Source of the DNA: Strobilurus pachycystidiatus
Taxonomy: Eukaryota; Basidiomycota; Agaricomycetes; Agaricales; Physalacriaceae
Assembly (NCBI GenBank): GCA_019915135.1
Contig: JAHLMK010000002.1
Span: 558,001-622,000, forward strand
Direction of reading: 5' to 3'
Length of the DNA: 64,000 bases
In this document: in pieces, positions 44,781-55,332 of the stretch
Layout of the letters: the number at the start of each line of letters is the position of its first letter
How positions within the stretch are numbered: the first letter of the stretch is position 1
The notes under the pieces: model-generated
What the model saw: only the letters and a program-made list of their open reading frames with translations
What the model was told of the DNA's origin: nothing
Databases searched by the model: none
Made by a program: the position numbers and the translations under genes

Positions 44781-45420
44781 TTACGCAGTCAACTTCCCGT
44801 TCTCCATTTCAAGCTCAGCAATTCTCAAGTCCTTCTTCTTGTTGCTCTGAGTTAGAGCACGAACTTTCCGTTCGAGATCGGCAATCTTGGATGACGCTTG
44901 TGAGAGGACAACACCGTCCGCTGGATCCTCGTCTCCCGGCCCTTCGTTCTCCACCTTGATATTCACGGGAGGAAGTGTATACCGACCGATGTGAGGCGTG
45001 CCGTGATCACCAGTGAAGGGATTGTCGTCATCGTTGTTGGGTGAGTTGGAATCCGCGCTACGCGTCGTGGAAGGATGTGTTTCTGAGGTATAAAAGACGC
45101 GTGTCTGTGTCTGGGCAGGAGCGGTGATGGGCTGGCTTGTGCTCGCGACAGGCGGAGGAGCATCCGCCGAGCGGGGAGGCTGGGTATAGTCCTGCCGCCA
45201 AAGTTGCACGCCCTTGGCAATGTCCTCCTGACGCTTCCTAACCGTTTGTGGAGTCGAGACGAAACTCTTGACCCTTTTGGGCTTCTGAGGAGTCGATGAG
45301 GAGGACGATGGGGAAAGTTTGCGCTTAGTGCCGTGGTCTGTTATACCGTTGATAGTTAGAAAAGCGCAAGTTCCCTAGACTAGAAGTGGTCCGACCTGTC
45401 TCTGTGGGCGTAGGCGCCAT
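44781..45420 (-). CDS. Small coiled-coil protein, unrecognised
   Basis: Two exons, 45420-45396 and 45337-44781, giving 193 residues starting MAPTPTETDHG. Residues 10-40 are basic and Ser rich (GTKRKLSPSSSSS, PKRVKSF), a likely nuclear signal. A short helix follows (RKRQEDIAKGVQLWRQDY). The middle is Pro/Thr/Asp rich, and residues 155-192 form a coiled coil (SKIADLERKVRALTQ, LRIAELEMENGKL). The layout resembles the GRF/coiled-coil proteins nearby but without the finger. The stop follows a GTAAGT that could be a donor, so a further 3' exon is possible. Divergent from the GRF gene at 45844. Confidence 0.68.
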
Positions 45421-45843
45421 GGCCGCACTGATACTAGCCAGGTTACAGTAATTTGAAAGCGACGCGAACACGAACCGAAGAGGCAAGAGGCGAGATCTTG
45501 AGACTTGGGTCACCCGAGACCGGCAAAGGCGTGAGAATGGCACGGACACGCCGGCCGCGATTGCCGAATGCCCCTGATAATGTGATCGCACGCGTTCAGG
45601 CGACGCATTGATCAGGAAGACAACTATCCTCAGGAATGCCTGAAAGACGCGTCAAAAACATATCCTGATCCTGACTGTCTGTATATTTGTGTCCGGGAAC
45701 GAGGATGGCGTACTAGTAAGTCAAGTTACTAGATGCGGCATCTATATGATTCTGATGGACACCTGTCCTTGCCGCCTTTGAATTGAGTTTGCGTCCTTGC
45801 CTTGCCTCCATTACCGTTACGAGCGCCTTGCCAATATCTCATC
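45421..45843. promoter_or_regulatory. Divergent promoter region
   Basis: These 423 bases separate the start codons of the coiled-coil gene (minus) and the third GRF gene (plus), so both promoters lie here. No specific site identified. Confidence 0.4.
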
Positions 45844-46607
45844 ATGTCAAAACCAGTCGTGTCCCGAGACGAAGAGGGCGAAATTGTGTGCTGGGCTCAT
45901 CAGATACCTGCAGCACTACGTACTTCTAGAACGCAGGATAATCCCGAGCGGTGCGCCTCGGGCTCGGTTAGCAGATAGTCCAAAGCCTCACACCCCATCT
46001 TAGGGAGTTCTATCGCTGTAGTCTCTCCCGGGAGGGTCAATGCGGCTTCTTCGGTGCGTCATCTGAGTACGGAATTGCCTTACACTCCTGAAATTGCGTT
46101 TGTTGCGGCTTCCTGTAGAGTGGAAAGACGTCGTAGATAAGTACGACACTCAAAAGCCTATCTCTCTGAATCAGCCTTCCACTCCCGAGCGGCCCAACAA
46201 ACGTCCGCGCACACGCTCAACGAGTGAAGATAGTTTCGTCGCAATCAGTTTGCCTTCAGGATCCCAAAGACCGAGCGAGCGAAGAACAGCGGGGCCAAGT
46301 CACCAGGACAACGATGTCAATGAAGGGCCTACCGCTATGCGCGCCCGAATTCAGGAATTGCACGAACATATTGAGCAGATGAAGGAAATCAACGCCCGAA
46401 AGATTAGGAAGCTTGAGAAGAAGATAAAGGAACTCGAGGGACAGAAGTCCAGAGATGATATCGAACATAAGGAGTGAGTTCTTCTCTCTGTCTTTCTGGG
46501 TGGATGCTCACTGCGGCGACTGGTGGTGTGCTAGGACAAAAGCACTTTTGAAGACGTTGCAGGCTGTCATTGACAGACAGATTGCTGTAGAGAGGTCAGA
46601 TGCGTAA
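45844..46607 (+). CDS. GRF-type zinc finger / coiled-coil protein, divergent member
   Basis: Four exons: 45844-45950, 46004-46053, 46119-46473 and 46535-46607, giving 194 residues. Residues 12-56 form a GRF finger spread over three exons: CWAHQ (Cys16, His19), NPEREFYRC (Cys41), and GQCGFFEWKD (Cys49). A Ser/Pro/Arg linker with the basic patch NKRPRTRS follows, then a C-terminal coiled coil (MRARIQELHEHIEQMKEI, IRKLEKKIKELEGQ, LLKTLQAVIDRQ). The overall plan equals the two genes at 17.6 and 29.6 kb, but the sequence is much more diverged and the intron positions differ. Likely a nuclear nucleic-acid-binding protein, from the family of the finger only. Confidence 0.85.
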
Positions 46608-47057
46608 CGTGTGGTGCTTGTTCACTAAGAAGGATGTCGTCACGCTCTCAATGTAGCATGTGTCGTAAGTACTGTATGGTGAACATCCGTCCTGTATGTG
46701 GCGCAATTGGAGCCATCGCAAGATACGGCATGAGTGCAAGTCTTCGACTGTTTGTCCGAGGTTCAACCAGAGTCAGTGCCCCACTCAAAAGACGTAAGTG
46801 GTGTAGAGAGCAGAATGAATGAGAACAGAGAAAATCATTCCGCAGACTCGGACCGACTAATTGAAATTTGAAATCATGGCTGTGACGAAGGTCACACCTG
46901 GGTCACACTTCAATTCTTCACTTCCAATCGCAAATTCATCATCGGGTTCATTGGGTGTACACTCTGCCCAGTCATACACTGGAAGTCCCGCCCTAGTAAG
47001 CTGAAAACCACTTGAAAGCATCCCGTCTCTCCGACACTGACTGACAAGCCTTAGAGC
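46608..47057. other. Intergenic stretch
   Basis: These 450 bases between the GRF gene and RPC19 must contain the RPC19 promoter. A short frame at 46634-46822 has no recognisable content. Confidence 0.4.
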
Positions 47058-47599
47058 ATGTCGGTAGCTATACCCAAAGTTCAAATTGTACGAACCTCGA
47101 CCTCTTGCCAAGACCGCCAGCGACGCTCATGTTATCCAGGTCGGCACCACCACGCCCGACAATTCCGCCGCGACTTTCAGAATCCATGATGAATCCCATA
47201 CTATCGGCAATGCGCTTCGGTGGATGTTGATGAAAAAGTGAGTGCGTATCTACGTGCTTCTATGTGCGAGCGTCTCATGTTTCCCTAGTCCCAAAGTGGA
47301 ATTTTGCGGATACAGGTTCGCGCCCATCTTCACGTCAGCATTGAAGGGCGATTGACGTCTTCGCAGCGTGCCGCATCCTTCTGAGAACTTCATACATGTC
47401 CGCATCCAGATGTACGGTATGGATCTCTGCCTTACTTCCTCTATGCATGAGCTGGACTCTTGCTACAGATAAACTGTCTTCTCTCGACGCTTTGGTGCAG
47501 GCACTGGACGATCTTGACACGGTGTGTACAACGATTGGTGAAACCTACGTTCGCAGCCTGCAAACGGGGAGTTACGAGCGGTGGGACGAAAAGAGCTGA
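47058..47599 (+). CDS. RPC19: DNA-directed RNA polymerases I and III subunit RPAC2 (AC19)
   Basis: Five exons: 47058-47063, 47113-47237, 47289-47315, 47367-47416 and 47469-47599, giving 112 residues. The family block is unmistakable: AATFRIHDESHTIGNALRW, MLMKNPKVEFCGYSVPHP and SENFIHVRIQMY, which form the alpha-motif that pairs with AC40 in the assembly platform of Pol I and Pol III in the nucleus. The C-terminal helix LDALVQALDDLDTVCTTI is typical. The first coding exon is only ATG TCG. It is chosen because an in-frame stop lies just upstream of exon 2 and no other ATG fits, so the very N-terminus is the uncertain part. Confidence 0.9.
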
Positions 47600-48296
47600 G
47601 GGGCCGAGAGTGGTAGGATGATATCTCATTTGTTCCTTGTTTATACGGGTGCGTTGTATCGTCTGGGGCTTCTAATGATAAGTATCCTGACGTGCATAGG
47701 AGTAGACAGCAGTCACATCGTGTCACGACCTCCATCGGACGTCCTCCGCCAGCCTCCATTGGAGGACGGACGTCGTCCATCGGACGTCCATAGGCGATCC
47801 ATAGGTTACTGCTCTGTGATCCTAAAATGAACTTGCGCGAGACAACCTGTGCAAATCCTATCACGATCGAGCGGTGATTGCGGTGCTGAATGCCTTTGAA
47901 CATCGAACTGGCTTCTGTGGTGTCATTGTCTTCGACATGCACGGACATCCTACAAGCTACAGCTAGCCTATCTTCCGACGTCTTACACGCAGCTGACTGG
48001 CGCACAACCTCAGAGCGTAAGGCTCTTACATTGAGCCGCCAAATACAGGCCAATGACGGAACCTTGCGGAATCAGAGCCGAAATTTTGACTCGGATGAGC
48101 TATCCGTAACCGCCATCACTCAAAACGTTGACGAAGCTAATTCGGTAGAAAGGCGTCCTGGGCGCGTCCAATTTGCGAACCAGTTGCGAACCTATGTTTT
48201 GCGAGCTGACAGCATGTTGCTACGTCTGCGTCATACCAACGTAGATTGACCAGATATAAAGGCTTCGTAGAGACCAACTAGCAATGTTCATTACCG
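47600..48296. other. Intergenic stretch with short inverted sequences
   Basis: About 700 bases without a supported gene. At 47730-47800 there is a cluster of (C/T)CATCGGACGTCC units and a perfect short dyad CCTCCATTGGAGG, immediately followed by GGACGTCGTCC. Confidence 0.5.
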
Positions 48297-50197
48297 ATGT
48301 CTACTGCGTCTCGACAAACCCGTGGCAACTCATCCTCTCGATCGCCCCAGCTTCCCAAAGGAACCGCGTGTCTGAATGTTAGTCTGACCCTCAGCCCAAT
48401 ATTGCTCACTGATTGCTTTTGTACGCCAGTGTAGGCACCGGAAGATTGTGCGTATTCAACGCGTCGTCGGTGCGGGTGACTGACATATTCTCGTAGCGAT
48501 GCGACGGCGGAAGGCCTACATGTGGGCAATGCGCCACCTCTGATAATTTCAAGGACTGTGTATACAGCAATCGTCGGGGAGACAGCAAAAACCGGGAGAT
48601 TGAGAAGAAAATTGCTGTCGTAGAAAGGAGGATTCAAGAACTCGAACACCCTAGCCAAGCCGACACGACTCCTAGTCTTCCTCTGTCGCCATTCCAACTC
48701 GCTCAAACTGCTCTGGTGTGTTATGATCGTATCCGGATTTACATAGCATTCAACTCTGTTTTCTTTGACAGAACCTTCTCATCGGAGTCCAACGCTCTCT
48801 GTACTTTCTTCCATCATTCGGGGTAATCGTGAACTAAACTTTCTATGTAGACTGCAAATGTTCCTCGCTCATTCCCACAAACTCGCGTTTTTTCTTGATA
48901 CATCGCGCCTGACGCAAGCGATCCTCAGTCCAAACCCTGTCGAACACCCCATCCCAGCTCTACACTTTACTATGCTTCTCTGGGCAATGCGCCTCTCTCC
49001 TGCCACAGAAGCACACGACTACGAGAGCGCGTGTCTCGCCCAGGCAACGACGCAAGGTCTCGCAGGCTCCATTCTCCATACACACGGGGTCATACAGCAC
49101 GTTCAAGCAGAGGTCCTCCTCGCACACTACTTGTTCCGTGCAGGCAAGATAGTAGAGGCAAAATATCGCACAAGTACAGTCGTCTCCTTGGTCATGAGCT
49201 CAGGTTTGCATAAGTTCGATCCTTCCAGTTTCAACGACATTATCAGTGGCGGCGAAATGCTCAATGGGATGTGGACTGTAAACATTCTGGACAACTGTTG
49301 GACGACATCAGATGGGTCACCTTCTAATTTTGCTGTCGACATTGAGGCATCGAGAATTGACGCGCCTTGGCCGTTGGATGGGTCTCAGTACCACGGGGTA
49401 GCTATTATCTTCCTTTACCGATGCCTCGGCGCTAAAGGACCTAGCTTTCTGCACTACCTCCCAGAACAAACTATACTGTTCAAAAATTTCTTGCAGGCGA
49501 CTCGGATTATGGAAACTCTATGTTAGCGATTCACGCAAAGGTGTCCATTCTCTTCAGTCAAGCTGAGCGGATAGCACGACAATATGATCCTGGTGGGTAC
49601 CTTTGAAATAGTCCTCCTAATCTTCGTTTCTCATGGGCTGTCATAGCCATGCCAATGTCGGCCGCCACTGGCTTCTACTCTGCATTCAATGCTTTTTCTG
49701 TCGTCCTCGAGCGTTTTATAGCAGCTTTGCCCCCTGTCGCAGCTATGCCGTCAACAGGATACCTCGTTTACACATTGGCACATGGGGCAGTGCTTGCTCT
49801 TCACACTCCCGTCATCTCTGCGAGTCCCAATGCGCGAGGGCGCATCCTCATCGCCGTTCGCAGGCTGGTCGATCTCCTGAATGTCCAGCTAGAGTTTGTG
49901 GATGCTATTGTTGGGGTACGTTGCAAGATATTTTATTGGAAACCTTCGAGATTCAAATTTCCTTAGGTTGTCTGCCACAAGGCGTGTCAGTTTCTTGTGC
50001 GAGAGATGGCAGTGTATTCATCGGGAGGAGAAGTCACGAACCTCGTCAACGCTATGATGAGAGTCATGGCAAAGCTCGCTCCAACATCTCCCTTCATAGG
50101 TAGATCCCGCTCTACCTTACTACTATGTAACTTGAGGACTGACAGTCTTGTTCCAGCGTTCCAGCTGAATCAAGTCCGCGCCGCTCTTGGATCCTAG
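48297..50197 (+). CDS. Zn(II)2Cys6 fungal-specific transcription factor
   Basis: Nine exons: 48297-48377, 48430-48447, 48497-48715, 48772-48800, 48851-49397, 49445-49592, 49647-49915, 49967-50099 and 50157-50197, giving 494 residues. The binuclear cluster is spread over three exons: Cys25, 28, 35, 42, 45 and 54, spacing C-x2-C-x6-C-x6-C-x2-C-x8-C (CRHRKIRCDGGRPTCGQC). A short coiled coil follows (NREIEKKIAVVERRIQELE), then the fungal middle-homology region (LLQMFLAHSHKLAFFLD, RIDAPWPLD, MLAIHAKVSILFSQAERIA). Exon 2 is only 18 nt and exon 4 is 29 nt. Nuclear regulator, target unknown. It is shorter than typical members (600-800), mainly from a short linker. Confidence 0.92.
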
Positions 50198-50368
50198 TTC
50201 CAAAACTCAAAGCGCGAGTAGCCACCCTTCTAGAGTACAGACTGAGTTCTTTCTTCTGCGATATGATCACAAGAAAAATATAACAACTTAATTGACGCCA
50301 CAATCGTGCAATTTCTTTCGGTTTGTTCCCATGGGTGAAGCTACGAACCCTTACAATTACCCTTTTCC

Positions 50369-50943
50369 CTACAGCTGCCTACCATCATGCCACACCTCAA
50401 GGCCAGATGGACCCGTACGGAGAACGAGCTCCATCGGAGAAAACCACACCTAGAAATACCTCAGGCTTGAGAACACGCAATCAGTCCGAGTAAACATACT
50501 GAAAGACCGACGCGTTTGACACTATCGGGTGCCTCCCTAGCGTACACTGCACCACCTTCATACTAGTCAGCGTTCATGTCTGAGTGATCGATACCGAACT
50601 TACCAGCGTTGGCAGCGTTCCACAAAACACCTGCTACTGTCACGTCCCTGACCTGTCCTTGTAGCACACCAGACGTTCCCGTTGCGATGGCCGCTGTGCC
50701 AGTTGCTCCGGCCATTGCCATTTGTGCCAGATGTATCATGGTGTCTTTATCTTGGAAGCCGGTGCCTCCGTGCTCATGGCGCACTTCGAAACTTTGGGGT
50801 ACCCAGGAGGGGAAATCTCCAGCGTCGAATACGCCGCCAGGCTCGAGATTGTTGTTGAACCGGGTGGGATGCAGCATCCCGAGAATGTAAAAACCAACTT
50901 TGACGTGCGAGTCGGAGTCGTTGCGTACAGTGATGTTGGGCAT
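50369..50943 (-). CDS. Unknown agaricomycete-type small protein, tandem copy 1
   Basis: Three exons: 50943-50604, 50555-50500 and 50449-50369, giving 158 residues starting MPNITVRNDSDSHVKVGFYI. Beta-rich start, then ALA/GLY-rich helix (IHLAQMAMAGATGTAAIATG), then PDSVKRVGLS, and an end VWFSPMELVLRTG, LEVWHDGRQL. No signal peptide. The pattern (charged Asn/Gly-rich beta-sandwich start) is common to small fungal proteins of unknown function. I do not assign one. Close paralogue of the next gene, same strand, same intron positions. Confidence 0.78.
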
Positions 50944-51322
50944 GACGATGGAGGTGGGGTCTCACGATCCTTACTTTATACCTCCACAGCCTTCCCATGA
51001 CCATTGCCTTTGCAGACCACATGTTTTTGGAAGACAAGAGGCCGCATATACACGTACATGCATGTGGAAAGCTTAAGCGTGCGGTTTGAATACTGATTGT
51101 GATGGCGCGCCGAGCGCGTCGTTATCTCCTTTTGTATTCGATTCCGGGCCCATGGCTATTTGAGTCTGCTGGAGTTTGTGGGTGCTATCATTGGTAGGGA
51201 AGTGAGAAACCTCATCTGCTAACTTGGGTTGCTGAGATATGTACTTCCACATCGACACGGTATGCGATACTGTTGTAGATGTCTACTAGAGCTGGGAATT
51301 TTCTCCTCTGTCCCTGGTTCTC

Positions 51323-51893
51323 TTACAGCTGCCTGTCACCATGCCACACCTCTATTCCTGATTGACCTGTGCGGAGTACGCGTTCCATGGGGGAAAACCC
51401 AACCTGAGCAGGGTATTGGGTCAATGCATGCGATCGGCTATGAGCTGAACATACCCAAAGACCGACACGCTTGATGCTATCTGGTGCCTCGTTCGCGTAC
51501 TGTGCACCACCCTCAAGATATTCAATTTTCAGGATTAACTCATCGATGATCAAACTGACCAGCGCCAGCCGCCTTCCACAAACCACCGCCTATCGCAAAT
51601 TTCCACGGTTGTCCTCCTAGCAGCCCAGCTGTTCCCGCCACGACGGACGCCGTACCCGCCGCACCAGCCATCGACATTTGAGCCAAGTGTGTGATGGTCT
51701 CTCCATCATGAAAGCCAGTACCGTGATCGTGGCGAATCTCGAGACTCTGAGGCACGAAGGAGGAAAAATCGCCGGCGTCGAAGACACCTCCGGGTGGCAA
51801 GTCATTGGTTAAGCGTGTAGAATGAAGCATCCCGAGGATGTAGAAACCGACTTTGAGTCGCGAGCCAGACTCGTTGCGAACGGTGATATGCAT
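51323..51893 (-). CDS. Unknown small protein, tandem copy 2, possibly frame-broken
   Basis: Exons equivalent to copy 1: 51893-51560, 51511-51455 and 51404/51403-51323. Residue similarity to copy 1 is high through exon 1 (HITVRNESGSRLKVGFYILG, GTASVVAGTAGLL) and exons 2-3 (GGAQYANEAPDSIKRVGLW, VGFSPMERVLRTGQ, IEVWHGDRQL). Exon 1 ends in phase 1 as in copy 1, but exon 2 has one base more (GAG|GGTGG instead of AAG|GTGG). With canonical splicing the frame therefore breaks and a stop follows after about 12 codons. Either an unusual splice site is used or the copy is a recent pseudogene. Confidence 0.6.
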
Positions 51894-52135
51894 GGCGAGA
51901 TTGAGGACTCCTACGGCAGTAACGGCACACCGAGCTCGCTTTATATCGCCAGGGCCCTCGTGATTCGCTCTTTCTCAGAGGTTCTAATTCAGTTTGAAGG
52001 TAACATAAGCGCCTGCGAAGCACGTCTGGACTTGTTAAGGCGCACAAGATGCGTGATAGAACGCCCGCGAGTTGAAGTGAGCGCCATTGCATATTGCGTG
52101 CATGCCCAAGAAGATTACTTTACATATACTGTACA

Positions 52136-54042
52136 TCATTCTTCAGGATCGACGTAGTTAGCCATAGGATCGTCCGTCATGCGTCGTGACATCCTGTACG
52201 CCTCTACAAGAATTCCATGAACAGCAATAAACATAGGAGGGACGACTGCGTACCAAGTTCTTCCTCTGTCACATCATGGCTACTGCTCGTGATGTCCGTT
52301 TTCGACTTCTTGCCCGAACGTTCATCCTCGTATCCGCCCTTCTTCCGTTTTTTCTCCTGCTTCAAAGCATCCTCCAAACGATTCTTATCCAGCTGAACCT
52401 CCCCTTCTCCCACCCGCTGCTTGGAGAAGTTTTGTTCGATCTTTCGTGGTGCAGATTGAGGCTCTTCCTCCTCTGCCTCTTCCTCCTCTCGGTCTGCGGA
52501 TACAGCTAGAAGAGCCTGCGCACTAGATGCCTGTGCGGCATCAATACCAGCTTTGCCAGAGCAGTATGAGACGTGGATGATAGAGTGACAACATGCGTAA
52601 CCCCATGTTCCAGATGCAGAGTCGTACCAAGATCCCCAGACGGCCGTATGATTGTTGACCATTACTGAATAGATGATGAATACATACTCCAAGATGTCCG
52701 AGAAGAGTACGCACCGTCTTCTGGATATTTCGATCTTGCTTTGACACGTTCGCGACCTTTGATGACCTGCCCAGTGCGAGAGTACTCGACGTAGTTTTCC
52801 GTTTGTCCTTGTCGAAGTTCCGCGGGTGCAGTTCGTAGATACTCTTCGCCACCATATTTCTCTAGTATGCTGACTTTGGAGCTGTCCTTCAGCTCTTCCT
52901 TCCGTTTCTTGAACGCCGTGTGTAATAGTTCTCCCTGAGTAGGATTGGCGTTTAGGTGCACGTCGTTTCCTCTGGCTGCCGCTTGCCAAGCGAACAATTG
53001 TAGCTGTTGGACATCTGGAGCGTCACCAGAAAATCGAAGGAAATTATCGCCTGCAAATTTTGCCTAAATTCATCAGAAGGGTCTGGTAAAATGCAAGGAC
53101 GACTTACATCCTCCGGAGCAACGTCCTGATCCGGCGCGTCGCGCATCGAGCGTGTCTTGGGATCGTAGTACGCGCTAGTGGGATCGAGATTGACGAGGTA
53201 CTTTGCAGTATCCTCTCGAATACGGAGATTCCGCACGGTAATGCGGGTTTTCGCGTCCAACTTTTGACCGACAGCATCGGCGGCGTCCGCGTACTTGTCC
53301 TCGTCATCATCCTCTTCATCACTCGACCCGAAATCTGCGTCATTGTCCTTCTTGCCCGCCTTAGCAACCTTGCGCACTGCTGCGAGATCCGTCGTTGTCT
53401 GGTTATCGATCTCCTCTTCCCTCTTCTTCTGACGAGCGGCCTCTATGGCTGCGTACTCCTCGTAGACTTGCTTGTGGTCGGCAACATCATATCCATTCCA
53501 CCGGTCCCGCTTGGCTGCGTATCCCATCTCCACGTCCTGAATGACTTCGTCTGCCTGGATGTCCTTGTTGGTAAACCTGGCACCTTTCTTTCGAGGTCTC
53601 TCCAGGCAGTCACGTTTATGGTGGGTCATGGCGCCACAGTTTTCGCATGCACCCTTCCGGTATTTCTTTGCAGCTGGGCCAGCTTTAGCGCCGCGGTCGT
53701 ACCAAGTGTCTATACTGGTCGTGGGCTCATCTTCCTGACGCCGTTGATGCTTGAGCGTGGGCGCTCCAGTGTCCAAGTACCATGGAACTTGAGAGATGTA
53801 TTCTGTGATTCCTATATAAGCACTGTTCTTGGAGGCATCAATGGGGCAGACGCACGGGGAATGTGAGGATTTATGGGCTTGCCGTCCTCATCAAGAGCCG
53901 CAGGAGCGGTACCGGCTTTCCGAGCAGCGTCCAAGTCCTTTTGGCGACGGAACTCTTCGCGAGAGAGCTTTCCGACAGCTTAAAATGGGTAAGGATGGCA
54001 AAGAGCTTAGGAGATAGAGTGCTTACTTGAAGACGAAGCCAT
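52136..54042 (-). CDS. SLU7: Pre-mRNA-splicing factor SLU7
   Basis: Six exons: 54042-54027, 53978-53856, 53802-53108, 53063-52715, 52664-52254 and 52203-52136, giving 553 residues. Signatures: [18 protein letters not shown], the CCHC zinc knuckle [14 protein letters not shown], the Slu7 domain [32 protein letters not shown], and [12 protein letters not shown] with WGYACCHS. The end is [20 protein letters not shown]7 acts in the second catalytic step of splicing in the nucleus, helping choose the 3' splice site, here in a genome full of short introns. The acceptor of exon 3 was placed at the second AG (CACAG|AATAC), which gives the family's consensus sequence. Acidic and Lys-rich insertions in the C-terminal third are usual in basidiomycetes. 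Confidence 0.95.
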
Positions 54043-55332
54043 GATGGCAAGAGGCAAGTTATGTACTTGACTAATAACTATGACATACAATCACTCGTCA
54101 CAATCTTTCATGCCTTTCTTTCTATCAAGGCACTGGATACTCAAGTGAATGCGATGCTTGACCATTGAACGTATGTCGACTTGTTGACTCTATGTACAAG
54201 ACCGTAGTGGCTTTTTTGGAATCCTGACGACTATCACGACAGGACACTAGGGCTGCATCTGAATCGCCCAACTGTGAACGACCGACCCAACATATCTTTT
54301 CTTCAGCCTTTCTTCCTACCACCAGCTAGAACTGCGAAATTTCTCAAGTCCCGGAGAAACTGTGCCAGACGCAATCCGAGATACGTACATTTACATTCCT
54401 CCCAAAGCTATCAGTACCGTATTCATCTGCCGGCGATCAAGTATTGTGCGCGAACCAGCCTTCGTTTAGAAATTCCTGCTACTCTGGCCAGTACCTTGAC
54501 AGCTTATCTCGACATTGGACACCTCGACCATGAAGCTATCTCAGGATGCTGTCATGTTGTCGCCGACGACAGTCGACGATCTGTCTGCGCATTTGGTGCT
54601 TTCCTCACTGGCTCAACGATGTCACCCCTGCCCCCAAATGTTCTCCTTTGAAAGGCGGCAACGGAACATCCTTGTCCCACTTCGTTCGCCTCACAAGGGC
54701 TCTACCGACAGCCACCCGACCTTTCTCGATGAAATCGATCTGTTCAGACGCCGATCTAGCGTTGACACTTCTCTCCATGGCCAGGACTAGTAGACTACAG
54801 CGTTAGGCATCTGCTCCGACCTTCGTAAAGTCATCCTCGCATCAGGGACTGTTGTCATTCTTGGACATCACCCACACAACAAAAGATTTGGTCAGCTGTG
54901 GCTCGGGCTGAATGGGCTAGGTCTCGTATATGCAACGGCGGCGGAAGACCTCCAGCAAACGCCACCTTCCAGAAGAAACAATCGGTTGAGAATCATAATC
55001 AACGGGAATTCTTCTCAAAGGCACCCTGTCAGACCTCTTGCGGCAATCTCGCTTTGCGACCTATACTGGTCTGTCTGTGTCCGATCAGTGGCTACACCGG
55101 CTTAGAGGGTGGCAAAGGCGTCTTCGATGGCCGGCTGCACAAACTGGTTCCTGTGGCGTTCAGCGTCTCTGCATAGGCTATCCTGACTGCCGTCGACCAT
55201 GCACACGCTTTCACCGTACAAACAACACCGTCCGCCCGATATCGGGACGATTATCGTGCACACATCCATAATGTACTTATACATTCGCCATAAATATCAT
55301 GTCCGTCCTCGTAGTGCGAGTTGTATCATATA
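54043..55332. other. Intergenic stretch, no convincing gene
   Basis: About 1.3 kb. Short plus-strand frames at 54515-54806 and 54898-55176 are open but overlap in different frames and match nothing I recognise. Confidence 0.4.
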
